From positions 868,001 to 932,000 of the forward strand of contig NZ_CP009323.1 in the NCBI RefSeq assembly GCF_000959725.1: a stretch of DNA of 64,000 nt, read 5' to 3'. The stretch is from Burkholderia gladioli. Its GTDB lineage: Bacteria; Pseudomonadota; Gammaproteobacteria; Burkholderiales; Burkholderiaceae. The position numbers were made by a program, and so were the translations under genes. Positions within the stretch are counted from its first letter, which is position 1. Every line of letters starts with the position of its first letter. Below, piece by piece: positions 8,520 to 17,744 of this stretch. The notes beneath the pieces were generated by a model, which was not told the origin of the DNA, made no database searches, and was given only the letters and a program-made list of their open reading frames with translations.

Positions 8520-10082
8520 ATGACCCACACCATCCGCCCGACCGATTTCCTTCCCCGTTCCGCCCGCGCCGCGCGCGCGGCCCTGGTCCTCGCCGCCTGC
8601 GCGGCCCTCGCGGTCGCCACGCCGGCCGAGGCCCGCAAGAAACCGCGCGCCGGCAAGCACGCGGCCGCGGCCGCCGCGGCGCCGGCCGCCACCGTGGCAG
8701 CCGCGCGCGGCATCCTGCCGGCCTCGGTGCTGGCCGGCCTGCAGCGCGCCCACGTGCCGGCCTCCAGCATCAGCGTGGTGGTCGAGAAGATCGGCGCGCG
8801 CGCGCCGGTGGTGGCCTGGAACGCCGAGCGGCCGATGCTGCCGGCCTCCACCATGAAGCTGGTCACCACCTACTCGGGCCTGTCGCTGCTGGGTGCGGAC
8901 TACCGCTACCGCACCAGCGCCTATGCCGACGGCACGCTCGATCCGTCCGGCACGCTGCACGGCAACCTCTACATCAAGGGCACCGGCGACCCGAAGCTGG
9001 TGCCCGAGGAACTGATCGACCTGGTCAACCGGATCCGGCGCGCCGGCATCGTCAACGTGGACGGCTCGCTGGTGCTCGACAAGAGCTTCTTCGCCAGCTC
9101 CACGCGCGACCTGCCCGCCTTCGACGACGAGACCCAGGCGCCCTACAACGTCGGCCCCGACCCGCTGCTCTACGCCTTCAAGTCGCTGTCCTTCACGGTC
9201 ACGCCGACCGACAGCGGCAACGTCGCGATCGACGTGCTGCCGCCGCTGGCCAACCTGAGCATCGACAACGAGGTGAACGAGGCCGGCGGCTCCTGCGCGA
9301 TGGCCTCGGCGGCGGCGCGCCCGCGCCTGTCGACGGACGCCGGCGGCATGCTGAGGGCCAGCTTCGTGGGCCGTTTCCCGCCGCAATGCGGGCCGGTCAC
9401 CAGCAACATCGCCGTGCTCGATCATTCGCAGTTCTTCTCGCAGGGCTTCCTGGCGCTATGGCGCTCGACGGGCGGCAGCTTCGCGGGACCGATCGTCGAG
9501 GGCAAGGTGCCGACGACCGCGCGCCCGGTCGCGACCCATCAGGGCCCGGTGCTGTCGAGCATCGTCTACGACATCAACAAGAACAGCAACAACGTGATGG
9601 CGCGCAACCTGTTCCTGTCGCTCGGCGCGATCGTCGGCAAGCCGCCGGCCACGCCCGATCAATCCGCGCAGGTGATCCAGTCCTTCCTCCACAAGAGCGG
9701 CATCGCCGCGCCCGAGCTGCAGCTCGACAACGGCTCGGGCCTGTCGCGCGACGAGCACGTCAGCGCGCGCACGCTCGCCGCGCTGCTGCAGGCCGCCAAT
9801 GCCAGCCCGGTGGCCCAGCCCTTCGTCGAATCGCTGCCGATCGTCGGGGTGGACGGCACCATGGCGCGGCGCCTGACCAACCAGCCCGTGCTCGGCAATG
9901 CCCACATCAAGACCGGCACGCTGCGCGACGTGCGCGCCATCGCCGGCTACGTGGCCTCGGCCGACGGCAACAGCTACGTGGTGGTCAGCTTCATCAACGA
10001 TCCGCGCGCGAGCGCGGCGCGCGCCGCGCACGACGCGCTGCTCGAATGGGTCTACTCGGGCCCGGGGCAAGCCGCCGAGTAA
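8520..10082 (+). CDS. dacB: D-alanyl-D-alanine carboxypeptidase/endopeptidase PBP4
   Basis: The product has 520 residues, using ATG at 8520. It has a Sec signal peptide (about 1-38, ending PAEA), an Ala-rich linker, and then a class C penicillin-binding (S13) domain. The active-site motifs are SxxK at 110-113 (PASTMKLV), SxN at 356-358 (NKNSNNVM) and KTG at 464-466 (HIKTGTLRD). The large insert between SxxK and SxN is typical of PBP4. The enzyme trims and cleaves peptidoglycan cross-links in the periplasm. It is divergent from the two-component genes. No strong Shine-Dalgarno is seen; an upstream ATG at 8457 gives an N-terminus without signal-peptide character. Confidence 0.93.
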   Translation: MTHTIRPTDFLPRSARAARAALVLAACAALAVATPAEARKKPRAGKHAAAAAAAPAATVAAARGILPASVLAGLQRAHVPASSISVVVEKIGARAPVVAWNAERPMLPASTMKLVTTYSGLSLLGADYRYRTSAYADGTLDPSGTLHGNLYIKGTGDPKLVPEELIDLVNRIRRAGIVNVDGSLVLDKSFFASSTRDLPAFDDETQAPYNVGPDPLLYAFKSLSFTVTPTDSGNVAIDVLPPLANLSIDNEVNEAGGSCAMASAAARPRLSTDAGGMLRASFVGRFPPQCGPVTSNIAVLDHSQFFSQGFLALWRSTGGSFAGPIVEGKVPTTARPVATHQGPVLSSIVYDINKNSNNVMARNLFLSLGAIVGKPPATPDQSAQVIQSFLHKSGIAAPELQLDNGSGLSRDEHVSARTLAALLQAANASPVAQPFVESLPIVGVDGTMARRLTNQPVLGNAHIKTGTLRDVRAIAGYVASADGNSYVVVSFINDPRASAARAAHDALLEWVYSGPGQAAE

Positions 10083-10363
10083 GCCTGCCCGCCAAGCCGC
10101 CCTTGCGGACCGCTCCCGCAAGCCGCGGCGAATCCGGACCGGGCGCCCCAGGCAGCCCACCGCGCCGCGCCGCCCAATCCCGCCGCCCGGCCTCCGAGCC
10201 CGGCCCGGCGGGGCTTGCGGGCAAACCCTCCCCCGAACACTCCCTCTACTGAACTTGTCGCGCCGGGCGCGGCGATTGCGTACTCTTTTCCTCTCCATCC
10301 CACCCGGCCGGACCGTGACGAGCCGGGGCGATGGCCGACCAGACTCGAAAGGGGGAGACGCCC

Positions 10364-11329
10364 ATGCAATTCAATGTCGAATTGCTGCTGCTCGCGCTGG
10401 CGCCCGTGTTCCTGCTCTGCATCGGTTGGGAAGCGTGGCACCTGGCCCGCACGCGACCGAACGATCACATCTACGCCTGGCGCGACACGCTCTGCAACGC
10501 CGCGCTCGCGTTGATGCACCAGGGCGCCGACAAGCTCGCCTGGCTGGTGGTGATCCCGATCTACGCATTCTGTTACGCGCACTACCGGCTGCTGGACTGG
10601 CAGGCCGGCTGGCTTTCCTTCGCGGTCCTGTTCATCGCGCAGGACCTGCTCTACTACGTGTTCCACCGCGCCAGCCACCGCGTGCGCTGGCTGTGGGCCG
10701 CGCACGTGGTGCACCACTCCTCCGAGCGCCTGAACTTCTCGACCGCGTTCCGCCAGAGCCTGATGTACCCGATCGCCGGCATGTGGCTGTTCTGGCTGCC
10801 GTTGGCCTTCCTGGGCTTCCCGCCGCAGCAGATCGTCGGCATCGTGCTGATCAACCTGGCCTTCCAGTTCTTCGTCCACACCCAGGCGATCCCCAAGCTC
10901 GGCTGGCTCGAGACCTTCCTCAACACGCCCTCGATCCATCGCTCGCACCACGCGCGCAACCCGCGCTATATCGACCGCAACTACGCCGGCGTGCTGGTGA
11001 TCTGGGACCGCCTGTTCGGCAGCTACGTCGAGGAGGATCCGCGCGATCCGCCCGCCTACGGCATCGTCGAGCCGCTGAATTCGAACAACCCGCTGGTCGC
11101 GACCTTCCACGAATGGCGCTCGATGGCGGCCGACGCGATCCGCGTCGACGGCCCGCGCAACAAGTGGCGCGCGATTTTCGGGCCGCCCGAGTGGGCGAGC
11201 GCTTATCATGCGCAGGTTACCGGCACGTTGCGACCCGCGACGGCCGCGGCCCGAAGGGGGCCGGACGACATGGGGCGACCTGCCGCCGTGCCGCCGGACA
11301 TCGGGCACCACGCGTCCGACGACGCATAA
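10364..11329 (+). CDS. Membrane di-iron hydroxylase, sterol desaturase/fatty acid hydroxylase family
   Basis: The product has 321 residues, starting at ATG 10364 after GGGGGAGA; an in-frame ATG at 10331 is less well placed. Four to five hydrophobic segments (4-24, 55-75, 90-108, 140-160, 162-180) surround the His clusters that bind two irons: HRASH and HVVHH (about 100-123) and HRSHH (about 206-210). Family members hydroxylate or desaturate lipid chains with O2 at the membrane; the substrate here is unknown. The C-terminal tail of about 40 residues (after GTLRPATAA) is low-complexity. The 281-bp gap upstream holds no other recognisable gene, and the next gene follows 33 bp downstream, so the two could be co-transcribed. 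Confidence 0.88.
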   Translation: MQFNVELLLLALAPVFLLCIGWEAWHLARTRPNDHIYAWRDTLCNAALALMHQGADKLAWLVVIPIYAFCYAHYRLLDWQAGWLSFAVLFIAQDLLYYVFHRASHRVRWLWAAHVVHHSSERLNFSTAFRQSLMYPIAGMWLFWLPLAFLGFPPQQIVGIVLINLAFQFFVHTQAIPKLGWLETFLNTPSIHRSHHARNPRYIDRNYAGVLVIWDRLFGSYVEEDPRDPPAYGIVEPLNSNNPLVATFHEWRSMAADAIRVDGPRNKWRAIFGPPEWASAYHAQVTGTLRPATAAARRGPDDMGRPAAVPPDIGHHASDDA

Positions 11330-11362
11330 ACAAACTGGCCATATCTACGAGGAGATGCATGC

Positions 11363-12502
11363 ATGAAGCCGAACCACACCGCCACGCCCCGCCTGCCGAG
11401 CCGCCTGAAGCGCAGCGCGCAGCTCGCGATCGCGAGCGCGGCGTTCGCGCTGCTCGCCGCCTGCGGCGGCGGTGACGACAACGCCGCGCCCGCCGCCCCG
11501 CCGGCCGGCGTGCAGAAGCAGATCGTCTCGTTCGGCGACAGCCTGTCCGACGCTGGCACCTATTCGCCGCAGATCCTGCTCGGCTTCGGCGGCGGGCGCT
11601 TCACCACCAATCCGGGCGAGGTCTGGACCCAGAAGGTGGCCGAATACTTCGGCGACACGCTCAAGCCCGCCTACGAAGGCGGCTTCGGGGTCCCGCTGCA
11701 GGCCACCGGCGGCCTGGGCTACGCCCAGGGCGGCTCGCGCGTGACGCTGCAGCCGGGCCTCGGCCACGCCGACGCCTCGGTGCCGAACGCCGACTTCGCC
11801 CAGGCCACCACCACGCCGATCGCCACCCAGGTGCAGCAGTACCTGCAGGCGCACGGCAGCTTCAACGCCAACCAGATCGTGCTGATCAACGGCGGCGCCA
11901 ACGACATCCTGTTCCAGGCGCAAGTCGCGGCCGCGGCCGGCAATACCCCGGCCGCCCAAGTCGCGGCCGCGCAGGCGGTCGGCCTGGCGGCCCAGCAGTT
12001 CGGCCAGATCATCGCGCAGATCGCCAACGCCGGCGCCAGCCACGTGTTCGTCGCCAACATGCCCGACATCGGCACCACGCCGCTGGCGGTGGCCGGCGGC
12101 GCCGCCACCCAGGCCGCGCTGACCCAGCTCTCGGGCCTGTTCAACCAGACGCTGAACGCCACGCTCGCCGCGCTGCAGGTCGACACCAGCAAGGTCAAGG
12201 TGATGGACGTGTACACCTGGCAGGACGGCATCGGCGCGAACTTCCAGGCCAACGGCTTCACGGTCGGCAATACCGGCACGGCCTGCAACCTGACCGCCAT
12301 GGCGGCGGCCGCCGCGAAGGCCGGGGTGGCCAATCCGAGCGGCTTCGCCTCCTCGCTGTTCTGCTCGCCGCAGACCTACACGGTGGCCAACGCCGACCAG
12401 ACCTACATGTTCGCCGACACGGTGCACCCGACCACGCGCCTGCATGCGCTGGTCGCGCAGTTCGTCGAGCAGCAGATCGCGGCGGCCGGCGTCACCAAGT
12501 AA
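11363..12502 (+). CDS. Lipoprotein SGNH/GDSL-family esterase
   Basis: The protein has 379 residues. Residues 1-34 are a lipoprotein signal ending in LLAAC (Cys34). The hydrolase domain carries block I with nucleophile Ser60 (SFGDSLSDAG), block III Asn180 (INGGAND) and block V Asp352/His355 (DTVHPT). Such enzymes hydrolyse acyl esters on lipids or polysaccharides; this one is probably attached to a cell-envelope membrane. Four Cys residues remain in total, including CSPQTYTV near the end. It lacks the autotransporter barrel seen in some relatives. An ideal terminator follows 58 bp downstream. Confidence 0.9.
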   Translation: MKPNHTATPRLPSRLKRSAQLAIASAAFALLAACGGGDDNAAPAAPPAGVQKQIVSFGDSLSDAGTYSPQILLGFGGGRFTTNPGEVWTQKVAEYFGDTLKPAYEGGFGVPLQATGGLGYAQGGSRVTLQPGLGHADASVPNADFAQATTTPIATQVQQYLQAHGSFNANQIVLINGGANDILFQAQVAAAAGNTPAAQVAAAQAVGLAAQQFGQIIAQIANAGASHVFVANMPDIGTTPLAVAGGAATQAALTQLSGLFNQTLNATLAALQVDTSKVKVMDVYTWQDGIGANFQANGFTVGNTGTACNLTAMAAAAAKAGVANPSGFASSLFCSPQTYTVANADQTYMFADTVHPTTRLHALVAQFVEQQIAAAGVTK

Positions 12503-12555
12503 GGCCCGCCCACCCCGGCCGGCCGCTCGATGCATTTGGGCGGTCCGGCAGCGGA

Positions 12556-12593
12556 AAAAGAACGCCCGGCGCGCGACGCGCCGGGCGTTTTTC
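12556..12593 (+). terminator. Rho-independent terminator after the GDSL esterase
   Basis: Thirteen-base-pair arms AACGCCCGGCGCG (12561-12573) and CGCGCCGGGCGTT (12577-12589) enclose a CGA loop and are followed by a T run (12588-12592). AAAAAG before the stem allows some function for the convergent gene ending at 12609. Confidence 0.9.
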
Positions 12594-12608
12594 CTTGATG
12601 CGCCGGAA

Positions 12609-13502
12609 TCAGGCCGCCGGCCGGCGGAAGCGATCCAGGTTCTCGCGCAGCCAATCCGTCAGCGAACGCGGCGGACGTCCCGTCAATTCCTCCACCGTGC
12701 GCGTGGTCTCGCCGATGCCCGAGGCGCGCATCAGCCGGTCGAGCCCGACCAGCAGGTCCGCGACGAAGGGCGGCAGGCCGCCGGCCAGCAGCAGCGCGTG
12801 CTGCTCGGCCAGCGAGCGCTGCGCATAGGCGACCGGGCGATCGAGCAGGCCGGAGAGCTCCCGCGCGATCTCGTCGACAGTCCAGGCGCGCGGCCCCGTC
12901 AGGTGATAGGCGAGCTGCGACTCGCCATCGACTTCCTCGAACAGCGCCGCGCGCGCGGCCGCGGCCACGTCGCGGGTATCGACGAAATTGGTGCGCCCGC
13001 TACCCACCGCGCCGCCCCACTCGCCCGCCGCCACCAGCGGGCCGGCGCGCAGCAGCAGCGAGGTAAAGGCGGACGGCCGCAGCACCGTCGAGGCGATCGG
13101 CTGGCGCGCCAGGTGCGCCTCGATCGGCATGTGCCAGGCCATCGGATACAGGCGCGTGGCCGGCCCCATCGCCGAGAGCTTCACCACATGGCACACGCCG
13201 GCCGCCACCGCGGCGTCGATCAGCGCGATCTCGTTGGCGACCTGGTTCGGCGAGCTGCCTTGCGCGATGAACAGGCGCTCGACGCCCTGCAAGGTCGCGG
13301 GCAGGCTGGCCGGTCGCTCGAAATCGACGCCCACGGCACGCACGCCGGCCGGCAGCACGGCGGCTTCGGGACGGCGCGTGAGCGCAAGCAGCTCGACCGG
13401 ATCCTCGGCCAGCAGGCGCGTCAGCTCGGCGCCGACGCGCCCGGTGGCGCCGGCGATGGCGAAGCTCGGCCGGGCGGCGCCGGAATCGGAACGGATGGAC
13501 AT
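12609..13502 (-). CDS. NmrA-like NAD(P)-binding oxidoreductase (atypical SDR)
   Basis: The product has 297 residues, starting at ATG 13500-13502 after AAGGAGTCGTC. The Rossmann nucleotide motif is near the N-terminus (AIAGATGRVGAELTRLL, residues 16-32). It lacks the YxxxK catalytic pair, as in the NmrA/HSCARG branch, whose members act as redox sensors or reductases. Later segments (VKLSAMGP; STVLRPSAF; NFVDTRDVAAAA) fit that branch. It is a lone gene behind a strong-looking promoter with two palindromes, a layout common for TetR-controlled NmrA genes, but no TetR gene is adjacent here. Confidence 0.87.
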   Translation of the reverse strand: MSIRSDSGAARPSFAIAGATGRVGAELTRLLAEDPVELLALTRRPEAAVLPAGVRAVGVDFERPASLPATLQGVERLFIAQGSSPNQVANEIALIDAAVAAGVCHVVKLSAMGPATRLYPMAWHMPIEAHLARQPIASTVLRPSAFTSLLLRAGPLVAAGEWGGAVGSGRTNFVDTRDVAAAARAALFEEVDGESQLAYHLTGPRAWTVDEIARELSGLLDRPVAYAQRSLAEQHALLLAGGLPPFVADLLVGLDRLMRASGIGETTRTVEELTGRPPRSLTDWLRENLDRFRRPAA

Positions 13503-13562
13503 GACGACTCCTTTCGAAATGATGGGGAAAGGATCGATCCGGGATCTCACCCATCAGGCATC

Positions 13563-13609
13563 GGAACGATCGTTCCACAAATCATGGAATGATCGTTCCG
13601 GCGTGTCAA
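13563..13609 (-). promoter_or_regulatory. Promoter with two palindromic operators in front of the NmrA-like gene
   Basis: On the minus strand, TTGACA (13609-13604) and CATGAT (13586-13581) are separated by 17 bp. Palindrome GGAATGATCGTTCC (13586-13599, one mismatch) fills the spacer and the perfect palindrome GGAACGATCGTTCC (13563-13576) lies just after the -10 box. Their centres are 23 bp apart. A repressor bound at both sites would block polymerase. The rest of the gap, 13610-13816, shows nothing recognisable. Confidence 0.75.
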
Positions 13610-13816
13610 GCATGGCATCGCCGAACCGTGTCAGGCGGCGCGCTGGCATCCGCGAAGGCGCGGTAGATCAAGAAGGAAAGAATCGACGAGGCGGCTCGCA
13701 GCGAGCCGCATCCGGGCAACGCGGGGAAGAAACTGAAGACCTGCCGGCGCGGCGGGCGAAACCCGCGCGCAACGGCAGCAGCGAGACGAGGCGCTGACGC
13801 GCCCCGAGGCGAAAAC

Positions 13817-14872
13817 TCAGTGCGCCTCGTCGGCGCCCTGCTCGAATGCCGCGGCGGCACGCCCGAGCCGGTCGTTGACGGCGACCCATTCGGCGGTATC
13901 CGGCAACTGCTCGATCAGGATGCGCGTGACCTGCGCCCGATCGAGCGCGCGCAGCAGGCTGTACAACTCGCGCGCATAGGCCTGGGGATCCTCGGGCGCG
14001 GCGACGAAGTGCACGCCGATCGCGGTGGACCAATCGCGCGCGCTCGAGGCCCGCGCGACCAGCGCGACCGGCTCGCCCGCCTCGGCGGCCGCATCGAGCA
14101 GCAGCTCCAGGCGATCGAACGGCAGCAGCGCCAGCGGCGTGCGCGGCGCGTAATGCGCCTTCAGCGTGCCGGACGCGCGCGGCGCCGTGGCATCGCTGCC
14201 GTCGGGCAGGCGCGGCACGGTGCCGAGCACGGCGGCGATCTGCTGCGGCGTGACATGGCCGGGCCGCAGCAGCGCAGGAAAACCGCGCGACAGGTCGAGA
14301 ATCGTCGATTCGATGCCGACCTCGGCCGCGCCGCCGTCGAGCACGTGCACGCTGTCGCCGAACTCCTCGCGCACATGCTGCGCGGTGGTCGGGCTGACAT
14401 GGCCGAAGCGGTTCGCCGAGGGGCCGGCCACGCCGCCGTGGCCACCGCGCAGCGCGCTGAAGGCGGCCAGCAGCCGCTGCGCGACCGGATGCGAGGGGCA
14501 GCGCAGCGCGACCGAATCCTGCCCGCCGCTGACCGCGTCGGGGATATGCGCGGCGCGTTTGAGGATCAGCGTGAGCGGCCCCGGCCAGAACGCGTCGATC
14601 AGCTTTTGCGCGTCGGCGGGCAGCGATTCGACCCAGTAGCCCGGATCGCCGCCGGGCGGCAGATGCACGATAACCGGATGATTCGAGGGCCGGCCCTTGG
14701 CCGCGTAGATCCGCGCCACCGCCTCGGGGCTTTCGGCATCGGCGCCGAGTCCATAGACGGTTTCGGTCGGGAACGCGACCAGTTGGCCGGCCGCGAGCTT
14801 GGTGGCGGCTTCCTCGATCGCGGCGTCGGGCGGCATCGGCCAGGCGGCGGTCGAACGGACGTCCGGGCTCAT
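13817..14872 (-). CDS. tsaC: L-threonylcarbamoyladenylate synthase, Sua5 type
   Basis: The product has 351 residues. It makes threonylcarbamoyl-AMP from Thr, bicarbonate and ATP, the first step of the t6A modification of ANN-decoding tRNAs. The YrdC domain (about 15-205) has VAFPTETVYGLGADA, the KGRPSNHP motif and GPSANRFGHVSPT. The C-terminal Sua5 domain is joined by a linker and begins near SGTLKAHYAPRTPL, so this is the long two-domain form rather than short TsaC. The start ATG is at 14870-14872, 13 bp after purK stops, so it is the last gene of the purC-purE-purK series. Confidence 0.93.
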   Translation of the reverse strand: MSPDVRSTAAWPMPPDAAIEEAATKLAAGQLVAFPTETVYGLGADAESPEAVARIYAAKGRPSNHPVIVHLPPGGDPGYWVESLPADAQKLIDAFWPGPLTLILKRAAHIPDAVSGGQDSVALRCPSHPVAQRLLAAFSALRGGHGGVAGPSANRFGHVSPTTAQHVREEFGDSVHVLDGGAAEVGIESTILDLSRGFPALLRPGHVTPQQIAAVLGTVPRLPDGSDATAPRASGTLKAHYAPRTPLALLPFDRLELLLDAAAEAGEPVALVARASSARDWSTAIGVHFVAAPEDPQAYARELYSLLRALDRAQVTRILIEQLPDTAEWVAVNDRLGRAAAAFEQGADEAH

Positions 14873-14885
14873 GATGGCGGGCTCC

Positions 14886-16085
14886 TCAGTCGAGCGGGAT
14901 GCGCAGCAGGCTCGCGCAAGCCTGCGCGGCCTCGAGCGCCTCGTCGAGCGTGTCGGCCGTGAAGTTCACATGGCCCATCTTGCGGCCCACGCGCGCCTCT
15001 TCCTTGCCATACAGGTGCAGATGCGCGGCCGGCATGGCGGCCACCTGGTCCCACGGCGGCGTGAGCGCCTCGCTCTCGCCCGCGGCATCGGCGAACCAGA
15101 TGTCGCCGAGCACGTTGAGCATGACGGCCGGCGAATGCTGGCGCGGGTTGCCCAGCGGCAGCCGCGCCATGGCGCGCACCTGCTGCTCGAACTGGCTGGC
15201 CGAGCAGGCGTCGACGGTGTAATGCCCCGAGTTGTGCGGACGCGGCGCCATCTCGTTGGCGACCATCGAGCCGTCCTCGAGGATGAAGAACTCCACGCAC
15301 AGCACGCCCACGTAGTCGAGCGAATCGGCGATGCGCACCGCCGCCTGCCGTGCCGCGGCCGCGAGCGCGGCATCGGCGGCCGGCGCCGGCACCACGGTGA
15401 GCGACAGGATGCCGTGATGATGGGTGTTCTGCGCGAGCGGGAACACGGCCGAGCGGCCGTCGGCGCCGCGCGCGATCAGCGCCGACACCTCGTACTTGAG
15501 CGGCAGGCGTTTTTCCAGCACGCAGGGCACGCCGCGCAGCGAGGCGAACGCGGCGCGTGCCTCGGCGGCGTTCGCCACGCGCACCTGGCCCTTGCCGTCG
15601 TAGCCCATGCGCGCCGTCTTGAGGATGCCGGGCAGCACCGCGTCCAGCTCGGCGTCGGCCAGCGCGGCGAGCGCCTCGGCCGATTCGATCACCACGTGCG
15701 GCGCGACCGGCACGCCCGAGGCGGCGATGAAGCGCTTCTCCGCGATCCGGTCCTGCGCGATCGCCACGCAGCGGCCGGCCGGCGCGACGAAGGTGCTGCG
15801 GGCCAGGAAATCGAGGCTGGCGGCAGGCACGTTCTCGAATTCGGTCGATACCGCTTCGCAGAGTTCGGCGAGCTCCGTGAGCGCTGCCTCGTCGTCGTAG
15901 GCGGCGCGCAGGTGGCGATCGGCTACCGCGCCGGCGGGGCTGCTCGCGTCGGGGTCGAGCACGGCGACGCGATAGCCCATCGATTGGGCCGCGAAGCAGA
16001 ACATGCGGCCGAGCTGGCCGCCGCCGACCATGCCGAGCCAGGCGCCGGGCAGGATCGGTGAAACCGGAGTGGAGTGTGCAGTCAT
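14886..16085 (-). CDS. purK: N5-carboxyaminoimidazole ribonucleotide synthase
   Basis: The protein has 399 residues, starting at ATG 16083-16085 ([18 protein letters not shown]). It is an ATP-grasp ligase that makes N5-CAIR from AIR, bicarbonate and ATP in purine synthesis. The N-terminal domain shows [19 protein letters not shown]; the central ATP-grasp has [12 protein letters not shown] and [13 protein letters not shown]; the metal and substrate end has [14 protein letters not shown]. Length is normal. It follows purE by 83 bp on the same strand, and the two enzymes act consecutively. Confidence 0.96.
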   Translation of the reverse strand: MTAHSTPVSPILPGAWLGMVGGGQLGRMFCFAAQSMGYRVAVLDPDASSPAGAVADRHLRAAYDDEAALTELAELCEAVSTEFENVPAASLDFLARSTFVAPAGRCVAIAQDRIAEKRFIAASGVPVAPHVVIESAEALAALADAELDAVLPGILKTARMGYDGKGQVRVANAAEARAAFASLRGVPCVLEKRLPLKYEVSALIARGADGRSAVFPLAQNTHHHGILSLTVVPAPAADAALAAAARQAAVRIADSLDYVGVLCVEFFILEDGSMVANEMAPRPHNSGHYTVDACSASQFEQQVRAMARLPLGNPRQHSPAVMLNVLGDIWFADAAGESEALTPPWDQVAAMPAAHLHLYGKEEARVGRKMGHVNFTADTLDEALEAAQACASLLRIPLD

Positions 16086-16168
16086 GTCAGTGATCGGTCG
16101 CGGCGGACATCGTGGGGTTCGCTGCCCGCCGCCGGGGTGATGCCGGAAAGTCTTCGGGGCCGCGCCGC

Positions 16169-16687
16169 TTACAGCGGCGGCAGCACCATCGCGTGCGCGG
16201 CTTCGTTCTGGCGCACGCGGAACGCGGCGAGGCGGTTCGCGTAGTCGGTCGAGGTGCCGGCCAGCAGCGAGACCGCGAACAGGCCCGCGTTGGCCGCGCC
16301 GGCCTCGCCGATCGCGAAGGTCGCCACCGGCACGCCCTTGGGCATCTGCACGATCGAGTGCAGCGAATCGACGCCCTTCAGGTACTTGCTGGCGACCGGC
16401 ACGCCCAGCACCGGCACGGTGGTCTTGGCCGCCAGCATGCCCGGCAGGTGGGCGGCACCGCCGGCGCCGGCGATGATCGCGCGCAGGCCGCGCTCGCGAG
16501 CCTTCTCCGCGTAGTCGAACATCTCGTCGGGCATGCGGTGCGCGGACACGACCCTGGCCTCGTAGGGCACCTCGAATTCCTGCAGGATCGCGACGGCATG
16601 CTTCATCACGTCCCAATCGGAACTGGAACCCATCAGCACGCCGATCAGCGGCGCGCTGTGCGTGTGGGCGGTCTTGACTTCACTCAT
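16169..16687 (-). CDS. purE: N5-CAIR mutase, catalytic subunit PurE
   Basis: The product has 172 residues. It converts N5-CAIR to CAIR and forms an octamer in the cytoplasm. The class I signature is present: [21 protein letters not shown] (catalytic His), [11 protein letters not shown] and the [20 protein letters not shown] segment. The start is ATG 16685-16687. It sits between purC and purK in one direction. Confidence 0.97.
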   Translation of the reverse strand: MSEVKTAHTHSAPLIGVLMGSSSDWDVMKHAVAILQEFEVPYEARVVSAHRMPDEMFDYAEKARERGLRAIIAGAGGAAHLPGMLAAKTTVPVLGVPVASKYLKGVDSLHSIVQMPKGVPVATFAIGEAGAANAGLFAVSLLAGTSTDYANRLAAFRVRQNEAAHAMVLPPL

Positions 16688-16731
16688 CGTGGGACGTTTC
16701 CTTCGTTATCGGCGAACGGCGCGCGGCGCGC

Positions 16732-17622
16732 TCAGGCCAGCGTCTGGCCGGTGATGCGCTCGAGCGCTTCCTGGTACTTGGCGCTGGTGCGGGCGACCAC
16801 GTCGTCGGGCAGCTTCGGCGCGGGCGGCTCCTTCTTCCAGTCCTGCGTCTCGAGCCAGTCGCGCACGAACTGCTTGTCGAAGGACGGCGGGTTGGTGCCG
16901 ACCTGGTATTCGTCGGCCGGCCAGAAGCGCGAGGAATCGGCGGTCAGCGCCTCGTCCATCAGATACAGCTTGCCGTGCTCGTCGAGGCCGAACTCGAACT
17001 TGGTGTCGGCGATGATGATGCCGCGCGTGGCGGCGTAGTCGGCCGCTTCCTTGTACAGGCGAATCGAGATGTCGCGGATGGTGGCGGTCAGCTCGGTGCC
17101 GATGCGGCGCTCGCATTCCTCGTAGCTGATGTTCTCGTCGTGGTGGCCCATCTCGGCCTTGGCGGCCGGCGTGAAGATCGGCTCGGGCAGCTTCTGCGCA
17201 TTCTGCAGGCCCGCCGGCAGCTCCACGCCGCACACCGCGCCGCTCGCCTGGTAGTCCTTCCAGCCGCTGCCGGCCAGGTAGCCGCGCACCACCGCCTCGA
17301 CCAGGATCGGCTCCAGGCGCTTGACCACCACGCCGCGGCCGGCCACCTGCTCGACCTCGTCGGCCGCCACCACCGATTCCGGGGCGTCGCCCGTCAGGTG
17401 GTTCGGGACGATGTGCGAGAGCTTGTCGAACCAGAAATTGGCCATCTGGTTCAGCACCCGCCCCTTGTTCGGAATCGGCTCGCCCATGATCACGTCGAAC
17501 GCCGACAGACGGTCGGTGGTGACGATCAGCAGCTTGTCGGTGCCGACCGCGTAGTTGTCGCGGACCTTGCCGCGACCGAGGAGCGGCAGCGAACGGAGCG
17601 TGGATTCGTAAAGGGTAGACAT
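16732..17622 (-). CDS. purC: Phosphoribosylaminoimidazole-succinocarboxamide synthase
   Basis: The protein has 296 residues, starting at ATG 17620-17622 ([20 protein letters not shown]). It joins aspartate to CAIR using ATP to give SAICAR. Signatures are [18 protein letters not shown], the substrate-binding [18 protein letters not shown], and [11 protein letters not shown] near the C-terminal third. It is the longer fungal/proteobacterial form with an N-terminal extension relative to E. coli. It begins purC-purE-purK-sua5; a hairpin lies between it and fba. Confidence 0.96.
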   Translation of the reverse strand: MSTLYESTLRSLPLLGRGKVRDNYAVGTDKLLIVTTDRLSAFDVIMGEPIPNKGRVLNQMANFWFDKLSHIVPNHLTGDAPESVVAADEVEQVAGRGVVVKRLEPILVEAVVRGYLAGSGWKDYQASGAVCGVELPAGLQNAQKLPEPIFTPAAKAEMGHHDENISYEECERRIGTELTATIRDISIRLYKEAADYAATRGIIIADTKFEFGLDEHGKLYLMDEALTADSSRFWPADEYQVGTNPPSFDKQFVRDWLETQDWKKEPPAPKLPDDVVARTSAKYQEALERITGQTLA

Positions 17623-17650
17623 CGTCGTTTCGCAGAAAATGGGGCCAAAC

Positions 17651-17692
17651 AAAAAGGGAAACGCCGTTCCCCGTCGACAGGCGGGAACGGCG
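17651..17692 (-). terminator. Terminator-like hairpin between fba and purC
   Basis: Arms CGCCGTTCCC (17662-17671) and GGGAACGGCG (17683-17692) are complementary. On the leftward transcript they are followed by UUUCCCUUUUUG. A second hairpin, CCGCCCGG/CCGGGCGG (17712-17732), lies just upstream. They probably limit read-through from the glycolytic genes into the pur genes. Confidence 0.65.
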
Positions 17693-17744
17693 GCTGGACT
17701 TCCGGCCGGCACCGCCCGGAACCACCGGGCGGCAAACCGATATG

